A stretch of 64,000 bases of DNA from JAJPHT01 sp035526585 (GTDB taxonomy: Archaea; Thermoplasmatota; SW-10-69-26; JACQPN01; JAJPHT01), in the NCBI GenBank assembly GCA_035526585.1, contig DATLCC010000027.1, positions 3,800 to 67,799 of the forward strand, in the 5' to 3' direction. A model generated the notes under the pieces. The model worked only from the letters and a program-made list of their open reading frames with translations. It was not told the DNA's origin and did no database searches. Shown here in pieces: positions 47,701 through 57,000 of this stretch (position 1 is the stretch's first letter; each line of letters begins with the position of its first letter). The translations under genes were made by a program, and so were the position numbers.

Positions 47701-48013
47701 GCAGGTCCTCGAGGATGAGGTCCATCTGCACGATGGCCGTCTGGTACTGCTCGATGGGCTGATCGTTGACGCAGACCGCGGGCGCGCCGACGTCGTTCTC
47801 GAAGAACGCGGGGTCCGCGGGATCGTTCACGAAGGCCAGGATGTCCGCGCCGATGCCAAGCTGCGCGCAGCTCTGCGACGGCTTCACGTGCGGGAGCACG
47901 GGGACGTCCACGTCGGCGGGAAGGATCGCGCCCGTGTGGCTGGCGCTGGCGCTGGGGATGCCGCTCACGAGCATGAGCATCGCGAACGTGAATGCTAGGG
48001 CGCGCTGGTTCAC
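35768..48013 (-). CDS. Giant multidomain secreted protein with jelly-roll, propeller-like and CARDB modules (4081 aa)
   Basis: GTG start overlapping the previous stop (GTGA). Signal peptide MNQRALAFTFAMLMLVSGIP-SASASH. A helical stretch (about 90-130) precedes a jelly-roll module (DDTFDGSRFTGFGDWKV). CARDB-like domains follow, and a region near 790-1140 with repeating GSFWLAGDNRTLLHLR, HLVVGGANGTLANV and LLGQGGLVLQRA strands looks like a beta-propeller. Four more modules share a signature like SRLVSPIIDL....SFRHSYAF (about residues 1384, 1960, 2514, 3050), the 'choice-of-anchor J'/MAM-like sandwich pattern. Residues ~3250-3980 are CARDB/NEW3 repeats. The C-terminus TPAPDLSAILAVALVACALV plus basic tail is an anchor. 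Numerous Asn-x-Thr sites. No protease catalytic motif noticed; adhesion or matrix role inferred. Confidence 0.85.
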   Translation of the reverse strand: MNQRALAFTFAMLMLVSGIPSASASHTGAILPADVDVPVLPHVKPSQSCAQLGIGADILAFVNDPADPAFFENDVGAPAVCVNDQPIEQYQTAIVQMDLILEDLRNASREVQRQVDERTEATLPDSDYPADLVEPRTVLLDDTFDGSRFTGFGDWKVVTERGEDAAWRLAETQTPNGTRHTYRFGDEEGYERGAHQWLVSPELDLTSLKQNKTAVQDLLVIRQRAHDELDTLCNRGAQPVQPIFLCQRGNPQAQPAAMALVDAYEAAFDAAIDQLPVMQQGAFLDLTYRMNLAPTEDGVRMWVFAGDRQPDRTMLFDPDFAQLSNGYACAHEQARPVLTKTAYEAVNGTLLPGSNDAGNATCTPSLDGGSVVVLPGMVQTKAFKTGTPDSRIQSTVAFTGNTTDFVTQRLNLTPYMDERIWVLFEVKTLPNDRGVDIFTDEGRFKHHEHYGFELAKVHAEGDGYHRNVRLKDVGATFPYVVEGNAFDDGRTVRTTLPSGNQSIAAYLHNAGDFTENATFTLNVFNAANNQLLGTYGQTVTLIPDEVRTLVIPWSKALKGGVSLQEGTLYRLTGHLDVYDMNDTRLGDQLGVPEESPTAIDPNNTRVRPANAADPRLAQLGAGTLDVSQLLRVATVRTLTPVRADGERGLAIQVCSSVSGLHCEEQYAARKGETRIVLVGIRNDGNAPQDVTADLVVTLGGIVKDDLVSDGPSRLLRDMQPGETRIVQWTVTPSEPGAYTLQLGLPPGTSVGNGPAAERRMFVQRSTGLICLDTIVERECGPTYEGGLVPALRGEDVTAATMGADGTLYVATEVREAQEGVHSGQLAARDPTTGAWSVLANLSASVLNDTFAEGPETERAWGSIRAIAPASDGSFWLAGDNRTLLHLRSTGILAHVTVPADDHTDLTAALWHGDHLVVGGANGTLANVVGEEATRFTVRNAFATTDAEGDAAVGHTDYHGVVTDLLHAQNGDAVLLGEDGIVLRNAPGTTAWADAFVGEQPVAIAIHNRTLRDGTLRDGHLILVGDDVILEGIGGAAASFRTLATPVARPPLALPAPDALEAYVSAYTEDTGALVLIDQEGRLATCRACDAYERDWSYPELALPPVFGVSAVHPAKVLLGVGGSDASFLLGQGGLVLQRAYRGGYPNDEGWTTVAPLAAHDGGILQTVASTAISAASESVAFMAKPVGAGRDAANDSTEFRLFFNQSIRNASAFAPVDVRLVYLHVPVVPAVASQNVNQSGAACRPASQSPDLGVSTVCNAERVRHTVASFAAPTNLSGWDARFYDGLPPASSATLGVATPGPTTFAGLEFFVSKNARYALDDFHLMGLVAGKWVDVLEWRGPDPAYHAADVFTVDAGTFLEHDVSAAASAGDAAIDIARDQTRRWEMWPGPAFDAASVSPWHVTEQYADRPVFAANNEMYRTPALSSPTAPRLMNNLDSRLVSPIIDLRDAYDPAVSFRHSYAFRTLLDKSSPFNVHLGDGGVVEIQYLLQGQDCGSSLQATTCGWSPFYPVVPDQGYPQKTDLGFVGLATGSPNAGDTGLIAENRSYWGRMALPDEEGVISGPRRTDTYDEEQITFANVSCTTTQLNDILTKGKSIPCVPTNLSGRQVRVSFHLVTAGDRGHVAPPVGVLASAGTYNDDPPSWNASVDPEASRLSFPGEGWYITDFKVLGARKLGIDLEANNMTFRVGYDVGTIGVGPGTRVPVNVTVLNNGTFDALGYGGRLRVSQVVDRALGISVPVETITLSQQPLLEAGKSANHTLAWNVPAQEGAQYVLEFTVDPIGIDRDEDWLDNAAHIGTAAIPVPAQTVRRFDTEFLVSPENATIDITRYIPMFINNTGNVPVSGIHVERRISMIGRDAGADAPTCAHWRDLVASGRPSAIVDCREWTTARAAPAGARTALTAISDDVSPTADLFWKAPERANYLVSVSAQTDTLQSGLDRRVSAFATYLFDDVEGGVRGEAQRGAWVFGPGWNATQPGFRSTDSYAFGEPLVGRYPASANASLVSPTVDLGSARTASVAFFHKYRFEDGFDGGMLEASADGGQTWKRLTPMPDSETTAGYNASFPVQASSPLHPDRDPDTPGVYAFTSNSSRHPASVDGWVLSQFDLTGLDDITEDAVEYEAYGALELGNYAKADKQRGNAHYSESWCPGTIDADRCWLVENLSEGTRVGPGKPAPGEEKNTILWSGSTSLDDDGKRPIQNHLLEFEVDVSTVTTDQVVTADWWEYASRFNKRVVSMSRAGFGDIPGHVWPDELETAYTFASGNEIPQTYRFNLGNPEIVETRGKWYHMHADLTKEVATMRAKGHDRITMGFAYTPIAKYPSSWPADLDVAMRSRDSAIGGEYTGAGFYHDDPGFAIDALDIRATRIVRGQPLGQPTILMDETRAWSEKHVSECGTGGTPEPNYWQGATLNALGCMTSNTVFNRADPLIPAETVGRNWALVTELPSVEGGWGVVPVKDGAGHAPGVKLKTGEEPKAWWSGELPLNANSTGEAIYHKCGALNATDVFFANSVACPVPGSESRLVTPAFDLGAIAGTDARLSFGHRFAFGSLSVLGSTPLASGGVVEIQTYDSQTKTWGPWKQIYASQGGYNAVTANYSKRSAGVFRYDPPFETLVSSTGERYQALYSGSSNGWRDASYDVSEYIGKKVRVGFHIAWSEDFVNRPPLRYPDANGDGLAHGGWWITDVAIVGKVIVGEPVQLRWRAGTDANVDEGAWQFDDIGVYGSRYRRNVGLFVDETPHAFGAMPDSVVKIPVTLRNLGEDVQTNLSVRVITMDDTPLTFEAPQAPSARALAPDRFQIEGITLGPGQSKTIDLYVHTPRTFSSIDPTTTLHFEVKRYSVNSQDFLTITDNDVQGLLTRDVVFRLQTLPEVVATTTVVRDPTPTLGEPVDLEASYRNDGYAPATLSLACKAQTVTGYLPANHNLGGDTDTPIVAASYPCPLVSGATILAPKETTTLVFRVTPSANGFLRFALNGSATSGKASLNFTDRSTGVQVGVTPVVWSQTFDENRAFTENFSRSPNTKFQYLRGHDAPGSIVVGIDDNDTQINGNTYAFVCSDTDSCRAVTEPIDLHNFSASNPAFLSFYHMDRLARYDGARVVARKLLNENQPGSFSSWSPPCVLVPTGGYEGIIRQIPVQAAQGQGPQAQTPPSDPNPLFSFNPPQNRTVNESYPEFFITKDGRWEESWSLASFDLAQSCVQTTNRAKSFSLVGNTVRFEIEVFAGPFTVGPLSRGLGQGILIDDMSVSPVALSVRPMSVQRATLLDNTTKTFHVVVENRGSVADTERLEYDALNSSAPQGSVAVDSDAFVLVPGERRIVDGTITLPRDPSLLPTDFKVRLAARSLTDRNAGGLSTIDIAFAPREWAELAVQAEAPTALVQEGTEAFIPITIQNLGVVESKSVLVRIVDTWPGGSIVADRDLDPLPPYALDPDGSSRILDFAWHPETGSLGMHTLTITVDPDGHYQEYTRSNNVVTLHVPVSDLLIPDLHVANVSALSLRNAAGGVVSPAIDADVARYEVTAGELVSFELKVANNGRAGATNVDVRAFIGALSLPPKTIPYIAPGSEAIVTFNWLAQKGEHEIEFLVRSEQVELSTANNRYPGTGVTLLTVKGYEIDIQIPDVTAILEPGTTIEVPFSIRNAGNAGEDLLLVAHAPEGTHLALPREGFFLRAGETYSDKARLVLAAEAVAGEQFMSIDAVARENPMKVASGRGAMRVNASYGGSIAGGLGVGAPPGFVLPVELVNEGNSLEPWSVFVRLPAGWSADEAMPANVSVPAHGKTTLDLHLHVPPTTSPGERVLAVKATLPNGDKRDGLARTSVLPMRAAGVSVTDAVPKADHGALTMPIVVENKGNVQQPFEVLLVDAPAGIELRVSPSSFDLPPGGKAVAQLIVKPNASVEAGTYAIAGYTFFEGVSPQTQEGRANVQSLKVPIVRQDLRLAPLEFSPRAGLETGDRVTVKVSVANRGLSEVKDVPVHLFVDDVFVDEVTVPAIASGSRSDVTFNWTALAGAHTLTAVVDPYSDTVESDRADNAVSALATVGSDIAPGGVAAGRAKTPAPDLSAILAVALVACALVTLRNGSRRQRR

Positions 48014-51000
48014 TTGGATCCCTCCTTCTTCTTGCGGCCAAGGACAGCCGCGATGCCCACCGCCGCGACGAGCGCGAGCGCGAGGCCCGCGATGCCGCCC
48101 AGGGGCACCTTCTGCGCGAACGACGCGAGCCCGGACGCATCGCCGCCGGCGAGCGCGTCGCCGGAGACGAGGGGGCCGCGAAGGACGCTTCCGTCCTCGG
48201 GGAAGCGGGCCGTGTAGCGCCCGTCCGACGCTTCAAAGGCGTAGGTGTGTGGCGCGTCGCGCTTGTGCGGCGCGAGGCGGGTCTCGTAGGTGTACGCTGC
48301 GCCCGTCTTGGCGTCGCCGCTGACCAGGGTCATGTTCTGAGGGACTCCGTCGAGGATGACGCGCACGTACGCGGGCGCCTTGCCGCCCGGGCTCGCGTAG
48401 GTGACTGCGTAGTGGAACGTCGTGGACACCGTGCCGATCGTCGGAGTGGCGGCTCCGACGGTGAGGCGGGGCACCGCGGTGGCGGATGCGCGCAGCACGC
48501 CGTCCGTGGGGCCTTCGTTGGCGCCGTAGTCGAGGGCCGCCACCTTGTAGGTGTACAGCTTCTCGTAGGGCAGGCCGGCGTCGTCGTAGCGCGTGCCGGT
48601 GACCTCCGCGACCATGCGGAAGACGACGGCGTCCTCGCTGCGGTAGACGCGGTACGCCGCGACGGCGACGTCGTCCGTCGCCGCGTTCCACGAGAGGCGG
48701 AGCGTGCCGTTCAGGAGGTCGAGGACCGAGAGGGGCCCGACCGTGGTCGGCGCCTTCGTGTCCTGCAGGGTCGCGAAGCTGCCGTGGAGCGGCACCTCGT
48801 TCCCCGCGAGGTCGGTGACCTTCAGGTCGTACTGGTAGCTGCGGCTCGGGAGGAGCCCTTCGAAGGCGAGGTCGACCGTCGGCGCCGCGACGATGCTGGA
48901 GACCGTGACGGCGGGAGACGCCGGCGCGGTCGCGGTGCCCGTGACGAGGATGGGCTCGTTGGCGGGGACCTTCACGACGACGCGCGTGTGCTTCGTCTCC
49001 GAGATCGTGGTCGATCCCACCGTGGGCGCCACGTTGTCCACGGGGATGCTCACGTCGATGTCCTTCTCGTTCCCGGCAAGGTCCACCGCGTGGACCTTGA
49101 CGGTCTTCGTGGCGGCGGCCTCGGCGGACGACACGGAGAACGTGCCCTGCCACTCGTCCGCGTTCACGATCTTCACGAGGCGCACCGATCCGACGTCGGA
49201 GAGCGCGCTCGTGTCGGCGGTGACGATGCTCACGCCGCTGAGGTCGTGCACGGTGAGGTTGAGCGTCACGGTGCCGCCCTGCTTCGCGGCGCCGGTGCCC
49301 GGCGCGTAGCGCGTCGGGTTCACGGTGATGACGGGCGCGTCGCCGTCGATCGCGACCTTCCACGTCTCCTTCGCGACGTTGCCCGCGTTGTCGAGGATGC
49401 GCAGCTCGAAGGTGCGCATGCCGGCCTCGAGCGCGTCGGGGATGTCGTAGGAGAGGCGCAGCCGCGCGTCGGGGAGCGCGTCGATGGTGAGGTTCTTCGT
49501 GACGAGCTCGCCGTCCACGTAGAGCGCGGCGGGCACGCTCGGGAAGCCCGAGAGCGCGTCGCTCGTCTCCGCGAGGAGGCGCGGCGTCGTGTCGTTCGTC
49601 GCAAGAAGCGGCGAGGAGACGATGACCGCGGGCGGCGTGTTGTCGCTCGTGAAGGGACCGATGACCGCGCTTGCGACGTCGTGCCCGGCCTCGGCCGTGA
49701 GGCGCAGCTCGTAGGTCGTGCCGTCGAGGAAGCGCGTGCTGTTCCAGCGCAGCTCGTGCGAGTCGCCCTGGCGCGTCGCGGTCGTGACGAACGTCCACGC
49801 GCTCGTCGTCGCGTTGCGCACCTCGAGCGTGTAGCTCACGAAGTCCGCGCTGTCGAGGAGACCGCCGCGGAAGGCGACCTTCACGAGGCCGCTCACGTTG
49901 TCGCCGCGCGCGGGGAGCTGCGGCTGCAGGAAGAGCGCGGTGATGGTCGTCGCTTCCACGATGTCGCTCTCCTTCGAGAAGCCGCCCGTGGACGCGGAGA
50001 CCGCGCGCAGCGAGTAGCGCGTGGAGGGCTGGAGCCCTTCGACCTTGAGCGCGTGCTCGACGCTCGCGTTCGTGTCGAGCGGCGTGCGTCCGTTGAGGGC
50101 GATGGCGCTCGTGCCGAACTTCGCCATCGCGCTCGTGGGCTCGGAGGTCTTCCAGTGCAGCACGAGGCTGTTGTGCGTGACGTTCGTGACGCGGAAGCTG
50201 CCGGGGACGAAGTCGAACGCCTTCGCGTTCACGGCGAGGGGGACGAGCACGGTCGTGACGTTGCCGGCGAGGTCGGGGACGCGCACCGTGATCGTGTACG
50301 CGGCGTCCGCGAGGTTCGGCTTGTCCACGAAGAACGTCGCCTCCTGATAGATGAGGCCGTTCACGCGCACGGGGCGCACCTTGAGCGCGCTCGCGTTCTT
50401 CGCGAACGCGGACGCATCGACGGTGATCCTGCCTTCGTCGACGCCGAAGGCGTCCTCGGCGGTGAGCCGGAGCTTGACCTGGTCGCCCGGCTTCACGGCG
50501 GTCTGGCCCGGCGGAAGGATGGGCGGGAGCACGTGCACCGCGGGGCTCGCGTGGTCGAGGATCACGCGGCCGGCGGAGACGCTGATGCTGTTGCCGGCCT
50601 TGTCCTCCACGTCGAACTGGGCGAGCCAGATGCCTTCGGGGAAGACGCTCTTGTCCACGTTCTCGCGGCTCCATCCGCCGAAGGACCACATCGTGCCCTC
50701 CTGGCCGGCAGGGCAGGCGCCCGCGGGGGTCGCCGCGCGCGACGCCTTCGTCGACTCCTGCGTCGTGGGGTCGATGTGGTAGAGCTGGAGCGTGACGGTG
50801 CCGATGCCGGTCTCGAGGTCGCGCACGCAGATGCCGAACGCGATCGGCTGGCCCGCGCGCACGAACGTGTAGTCGGAGCCCTGGAAGCTCGAGAGGAGGC
50901 CGCCGGTGAGGGCGAGACCCGAGAAGACCGGCTGCCCCTGGTCGACGACGAGGCGGGCGTAGCCGTGCTGGACGTCGGCGCCGCGCGAGAGCTTCGCGTA

Positions 51001-54000
51001 GAAGGCGGAGCGGACGGCGTCGAGGAGCGTCGCCTCGTTCGCCGTGCCCTCGACGTTGTGGGCCCGGTCGACGGCGACCGTGAGGAAGAGGTGCACCGGG
51101 TCGCCCGAGGAGGAGACCGTGCGCGAGGTGCGGGTCGCGGGGATCGCGCGCGCGAGCGCGGGCGCGAAGTTGTCCTCCACGATGGGGGCGGGGTCGCCGG
51201 TCGCGCCAAGCGCGCTCCATCCCGTCGCGAGGTCGCCTTCTTCGCCATGGCGGTAGAAGACGTACACCTGCGACACGCCCGAACCGGGCGCGGGGACGTC
51301 CGACCCGCTCGCGGCCGAGAGGTCCACCGACGCCCATTCGACGGGGACGCCGCCGGCGCCCGCGAGCGAGCCCGAGCCGACGTAGACGGTCGCCGTGCTT
51401 CCGGGCGTGACGCTGCCCGTCGTGAGGAACGACGCGGGCGGCGTGCGGTCGATGAGGACGGAGTCGACGCGGCTCGTCGAGAGCCCCTGCGCGTCGGTCG
51501 CGGTGACGTTCGCGAGGAAGACGCCCTCGCGGGTGAGATCGTTGCGGGTCGTGTTGTGCTGCGTCCAGCGGTCGCTCGAGCCGGAGGCGGACCAGTTCGC
51601 GAGGGGGCGGTGGCCGATCGCGTTCCAGTAGGCCGTGTCGAGCTCGCCGCCGCCGCGGCGGGGCGAGCCGTCGACGTCGCCTTCCACGTACGAGGTGTCG
51701 CGCAGCGTCTCCTTGACCTCGCCCGTCGCGGGGTCGTCGAGCGTGACGGAGACCTGCGTGGACGGGGTGGCAGGCGTGCGGAACTCGATGCGCGCCTGGT
51801 AGTCGGGGTGCCCGCCCGACTTGTAGAAGAAGAACGAGCCGGGGAGCGAGCCGAGGCCGCCCACGAGGCTGTTGAGGTTCTGCCCGTTCGTGTTGCCGAA
51901 GTTGCGCAGGACCGTCGTGACGTTCTCGCGCACGTCCGTGCGGTTGAGGACGGGGACGCCCGTCCCGCGCGTCTCCTCGATGCCGGGGACGAGGTGGTCG
52001 CCGGTCGCGGGGTTCTCGGTGTCGTTCACCGCGTCCGCGGCCGCGTTGAAGGCGCCCGAGATGCTGTCGCCGGGGCCGGGCTGCGCGTTGTCCGTGACGA
52101 GGCCGACCGTGACGGTGAGGCGCATGTCCTTGGGCACGACGATCGTGCTGCCGTCCGAGACGATGCCCGCGGCCTGCACGGTCGCGTCGGGCTCGTTCGC
52201 GTCGAGGTAGAAGTCCGTGAAGTCGACGTTGTCGAGGTCGCCCGCGCCGCCGCTGCCGCCCTCGCCGCCCTCGTCCTTGCAGGGGATGAGGCCGCAGAGG
52301 TGGGGGATGCCGTCCGTGACGGGCGTGACGACGTCCGTGAACGCGGAGGCGACGTCGTGGAGGTTGCCGTTCACGTCGACGCAGACGTGCACCGGGCCCG
52401 TCGGGAGGGTCTGGTTCGGGATCAGCGCCTGCTGGCCGCCGGGCGCCGTGTTCGGGCGGAAGACCCCGCCGCGCTCGAGCACCTGCACGGGGTACCAGAC
52501 GAGCCAGGCGGGAAGGTTCACGCCGGGGCCGTTCGCGATGGGCTGCGGCGACGCCTGGCAGGGCTTGAGCTGGCCGCTGCGGATGTCGCCGTTGTACGTC
52601 GCGCACGTGTCCGCGCCGCCCTGCGTGCAGACGGGGGCGGCGATGGAGTCGACGACGTTGAAGATCACGTTGCCGTGGACGTTGTCGTCCACCTGCTTCG
52701 CGGTCGTGCCGAGGCTGTCGATCACGAGCTGGCGCACGGGGCCAAAGAGCGACGCGATGCCGCCCACGTCGGGAAGCGGCACGCCGTCGGTGGCGGAGCG
52801 CGACTTCGTGAACGTGCCGCTCGCGAGGTACCAGTCCTTGCCGAAGGCGTCCTTCACGTTCGTCCCGTTCGCGTACTTGACGCCGACGAGGATCTGCGTG
52901 TTGAGCGGCGCGGTCGTGATGAGCGCCGTGCGGTTGGGGAGCGCGACGTGCACGCTCTGCTTGCTCGTGACGCGCAGGTCCGCGCCCAGCGGCTCGATGC
53001 GCGAGGCGAAGGGCTCGCCGTTGATGGTCTCGACCTTGAGCTTCGCGGGCGTGCCGAACGCGTCGCCGCCGGGGTTCGTGTCGCTCTCGGTGTTGGCCGC
53101 GTTGTCGAGGTAGAACGTGAGCGCGTTGCAGAGCTGGGGCTGGTCCTGGTCGATCGCGAGGCCCTCGCACGGGAAGCTGCGGTTCCACGCGGGGATGCGC
53201 CAGCCGTTCGCGGCCTCGAAGGGGTCCTCCTCCGCGTCGAAGGAGGCGCTCCAGTTGACGTAGAGCTGCTGCGCCTCGCCGTAGGCGTACGGGGAGAACG
53301 TCGCGTTCGCGATGCCGGTGTATTCGGGGGCGAGCTCGAGGCGCTTCACGACGGGCGCGTTGTTCACGACGAGCGTGCGCGTCGCGTTGCGCGTCACGGT
53401 CTCGTTGGCCGAGTTGCCCATCTCGTCGCCAAAGAGGAGGACGGAGCGGTCGGCGAGCTGCGCGCTGAAGGTCGGGAGCGCCTTCGCGAGCTTGACGCCG
53501 TCCGAGAAGTTGCCGAGGTCGACGACGGCGCTCCAGAGCGTGACGCCGCGCTGGACGCTCGTGACGTTCGTGGACGTCGCGACGCGCTCGCGGTCGAGGA
53601 AGAAGTCGACCGAGCGCACGTCGAGCGAGCGCGTGGCGTTCTCCACGTCGGCCGAGCCGTCGGTGGGGTCCCCACCGGCGAGCGTCGCGAGCTGCTTCGT
53701 GAGCGGCGCGAGCGTGCGGTTCTCCGCGCCAGTCGAGGTGTTGACGGTCGCGAGGAAGCAGACCTTGCCCGTCGCGAAGAAGGAGCGGCCCCGCGGCTCG
53801 ATGATCTCGGAGGTGCAGCCCAGGCCGTCGACGTAGCGCGTGAAGTTGAGCGTCGTGCGCGTCGTCCCGTAGAGCGTCTGCGCGAGCGCGCCCGCGGTGA
53901 CGTCGCGGATCGTGGACGCGAGCACGTAGTCCGCGCCAAGGCCCGTTCCGTTCTGCGTCCACGCGACGTTGTTGCCGAACGCGGGCGCCATGTGGCCAGA

Positions 54001-57000
54001 GGGCTGGTTCACGCCGCGGCCCTGCTCGATGAAGCCGGGCGCGCCGTCCGCCGCCGCTCGCGGCGCGAAGTGCGAGACGTAGCGGTCGTCGCCGCCGAGG
54101 TCGAGGAAGAACGCGGTCGCGCCGCCGAAGCTGTTGCCGCCGGCCGCCTGCGCGCGCGGCACCCAGCCGTAGGATTCGTTGTCCGCGTCGTAGATGTCGT
54201 TGCCTTCGACGTCGATGAAGATCGCGGCCGAGAACGATTCGGCGGCGCCCTGGACGGCGTGCGTGCCGACGTATTCGTCGCTGCCGCCCGCGTCGAGCAG
54301 CATGCCCAGCCCGCCGTACGTGGCGTAGCCCTGCGCGCGGTCCGCCGCGACGAGCTTGCTCTCGGAGTCTCCGTTGCCGAGCATGGCGAGGACGCCGACG
54401 CCCGCGAAGCCGGCGCCCTGCGCGAGGCTGGGCTTGAGGGCCGTCACGGGCGCGACGCCGTCGTAGCGCGCGGGGAGGCCGGTCGCAAGGCCGATGCCGG
54501 CCCAGCGCGCCATCTCGTCGGAGATGTCGCTGTTGCGGATGCCCGTGTAGTTGCCGTCGCGGTTGGCCGCGCCGACGGGGAACGTGAAGTTCTCGAGGGA
54601 GGAGGTCGCGGTCTGCGCGTAGCTCGCGCCCGCGTCGGCGAAGCCGATGTAGAGGCCGAGCTCGTCGCGCGGGTACTCGCACCCGCTCGCGCCCACGTAG
54701 CCGAAGCCGACGGAGTCGGCCCAGCAGTAGGCGAGGTCGTAGATGCTGGGCGGGATCTCCGTCTGGATGAGGTCCTTGCGGATCTCGTAGACGACGTGCC
54801 CGTCCTCGCTCGCGTGGCACTTCACGTCCACCGCGCGCGGCGTGAGGCTCGCGTCGAGGCCGTCCAGCTGCATCGTGGTGAGGCCCGCCTTGGGGGCGCC
54901 GAGGTCGGTGAAGACGCACGCGTGATCCTCGCCCTGGTAGGCGATCTGCAGCTCGTCGATGCCGCTGTGGCCCGCGGCCGTGTCGTACTGGCGGCCGAAG
55001 TGGCCGATGTCGAGGTCGACGAAGAGCATGTCGCGCGCGCGATCCTTCTCGGTCTGAGAGAGCGTCGTGCCTTCGAGCGCGAGGTAGAGGGAACGGTTGT
55101 CGTTCGCGATGCGCAGCGTCCAGTCGGACGTGTAGCGCGCGTCGCGCTGCGAGCCAAGCTCGATCGGGATGGGCTCGCCGAAGAAGTCCCACTCGGGGCC
55201 GATCGCGCCGTCGATCGCGATCGCGTCGCGGGAGCGGTCGAGCCACTGGCTGCCAAAGCTCGGGATCGCCTGCTCGAGCGCGCGGTACTCGTCGCGGCCG
55301 CCAAGGTCGGCGAGGACGCCGATGCCGAAGTAGCCGACGCCCTGCGAGAGGCCGTGGGCGACGTCGTAGGTGGACGCGCCCGTGCCGGCGTCGAGGAGGA
55401 ACGTCACGGGGAAGAGGTTGAGCGGCTGCGAAACGGCCGAGAACGGCGTCTGCGTGCCGGCGGCCGCCGCGCCGTTCTGCGGCGGGCCCTGGGCGAGGTA
55501 GTCGCGGATGAGGCCGGCCGCGCTGTAGTCGTACGAGTTGTTGCCGCCGAGGTCCACGACGAAGGCGTACTCGTCGGAGAAGGTCGTGTGGCCGGAGTCG
55601 CCGATGGCGAGGCGCGCGGTGGGCATGTCGACCAGGAAGCCGGCGTGATCGATCGCGGAGCCGCCGCCCACGAGGCCGGCGAGGAACGCGCCGGTCGGGT
55701 CGTTGGTCTCCGTGTCGATGTGGACGCCGACGTCCGCGTAGAGGCGCGGGTTCGTCTGCCCGTTCGTGGCCGTCTCGGCGCGCGTGAGGGTCGTGTTCTG
55801 GTTGCGCGCGAGGGAGACGGAGCCCGGCTGGAGGTAGACGTCGCTGCCCGAGAGATCCACGAGGATCGCGGCGGCGGGGCGCGGCGCGTTCGCGGGCGCA
55901 ACGTCGCGCGTGGCCACGGTCTGGGAGAGCGTCCAGCCGAAGCTCCACTTGTCGTTCGCGAAGTAGCGGTCGCGGCCCTTCACGTCGAGGAGCGCGCCCA
56001 CGCCACCGATGCCGCCGACGCCGTGCGTCTGCGTCGCGCTGGGGCGCGCAGCGTACGTCTCGTTCCCCTCCGTGGACGCGAGGAGGCCGAGCGCGTAAGG
56101 CGCGTTCTTCGGCGTGTCCGCGCCGCTGCCGCGGTTCATCGCGCTCGCGAAGCCGCGACCGAAGCCTTGGCTGTGGTTGCCGGCGACGAAGGTGTCGTCG
56201 CCTGCGCCCAGGTCGAGGAGGAGGCCGACGTCGCGGCGCGCGCTGCCAAGCGGCGTGTCGCTCGTCGCGTCGTTCGTGACGTTGCCGCCCTGGGGGAAGC
56301 CCGCGGTCTCGCGGTCGTCGGGGATGCCGGCGAGGTTGGCGCCCTGGCTCAGGTCGCCCGCAGCGTAGCTGTCGGTGCCCGCGAGGTCGATGAGCGCGCC
56401 GCCGAGCGCGCCCTGGCTGCCGGCGCCGGCGACGTACGCATCCGCGCCGGCGGTGTCGACGAGGACGCCGTAGAGGGAGCCCTGCGCGTAGGAGCGCGAG
56501 GCGTTCACATACTCGTCCGCGTCGCTCGCGCCCGCCGCGAGGGCGCTGCCCGTCGCGCTCGTGAGGTCGACGTTCACGACGAGGCTCGGAGCGAGGAACG
56601 TGTCGTTGAGCTGCGGCGTGAAGTTGCCCTTCTCGTCCGGGATCGAGCGCGTGACGACGGGGAGCGCGCCGCCGGCGCTGTTCACCAGGTGGTCGCGGCC
56701 GCCCAGGTCGATGATGACGAAGTAGTCGTCCTGGTACGTCGTCTCGACGACGTCGCCGATCGCGAGGATCCCCGCGGGGACCTGGAAGGAGAATCGGCTC
56801 TCGCTGAAGTCGCCGCCGTTCTGCAGCGTGCCGGCGCCAGGGACGCTGCCCGTCCCTTCGCCAGGCGCTGCCGTGTCGTAGGCCACGTACGCGCAGCGCT
56901 CGATCGTGCGCTCCTGGGGGCGCGCGGGGCGCGTCGTGTTCGGGTCGGTCTGCCCGAAGATGGGGTTCTGGTCGCCCACCACGCGCTCGCCGGGGAAGAA

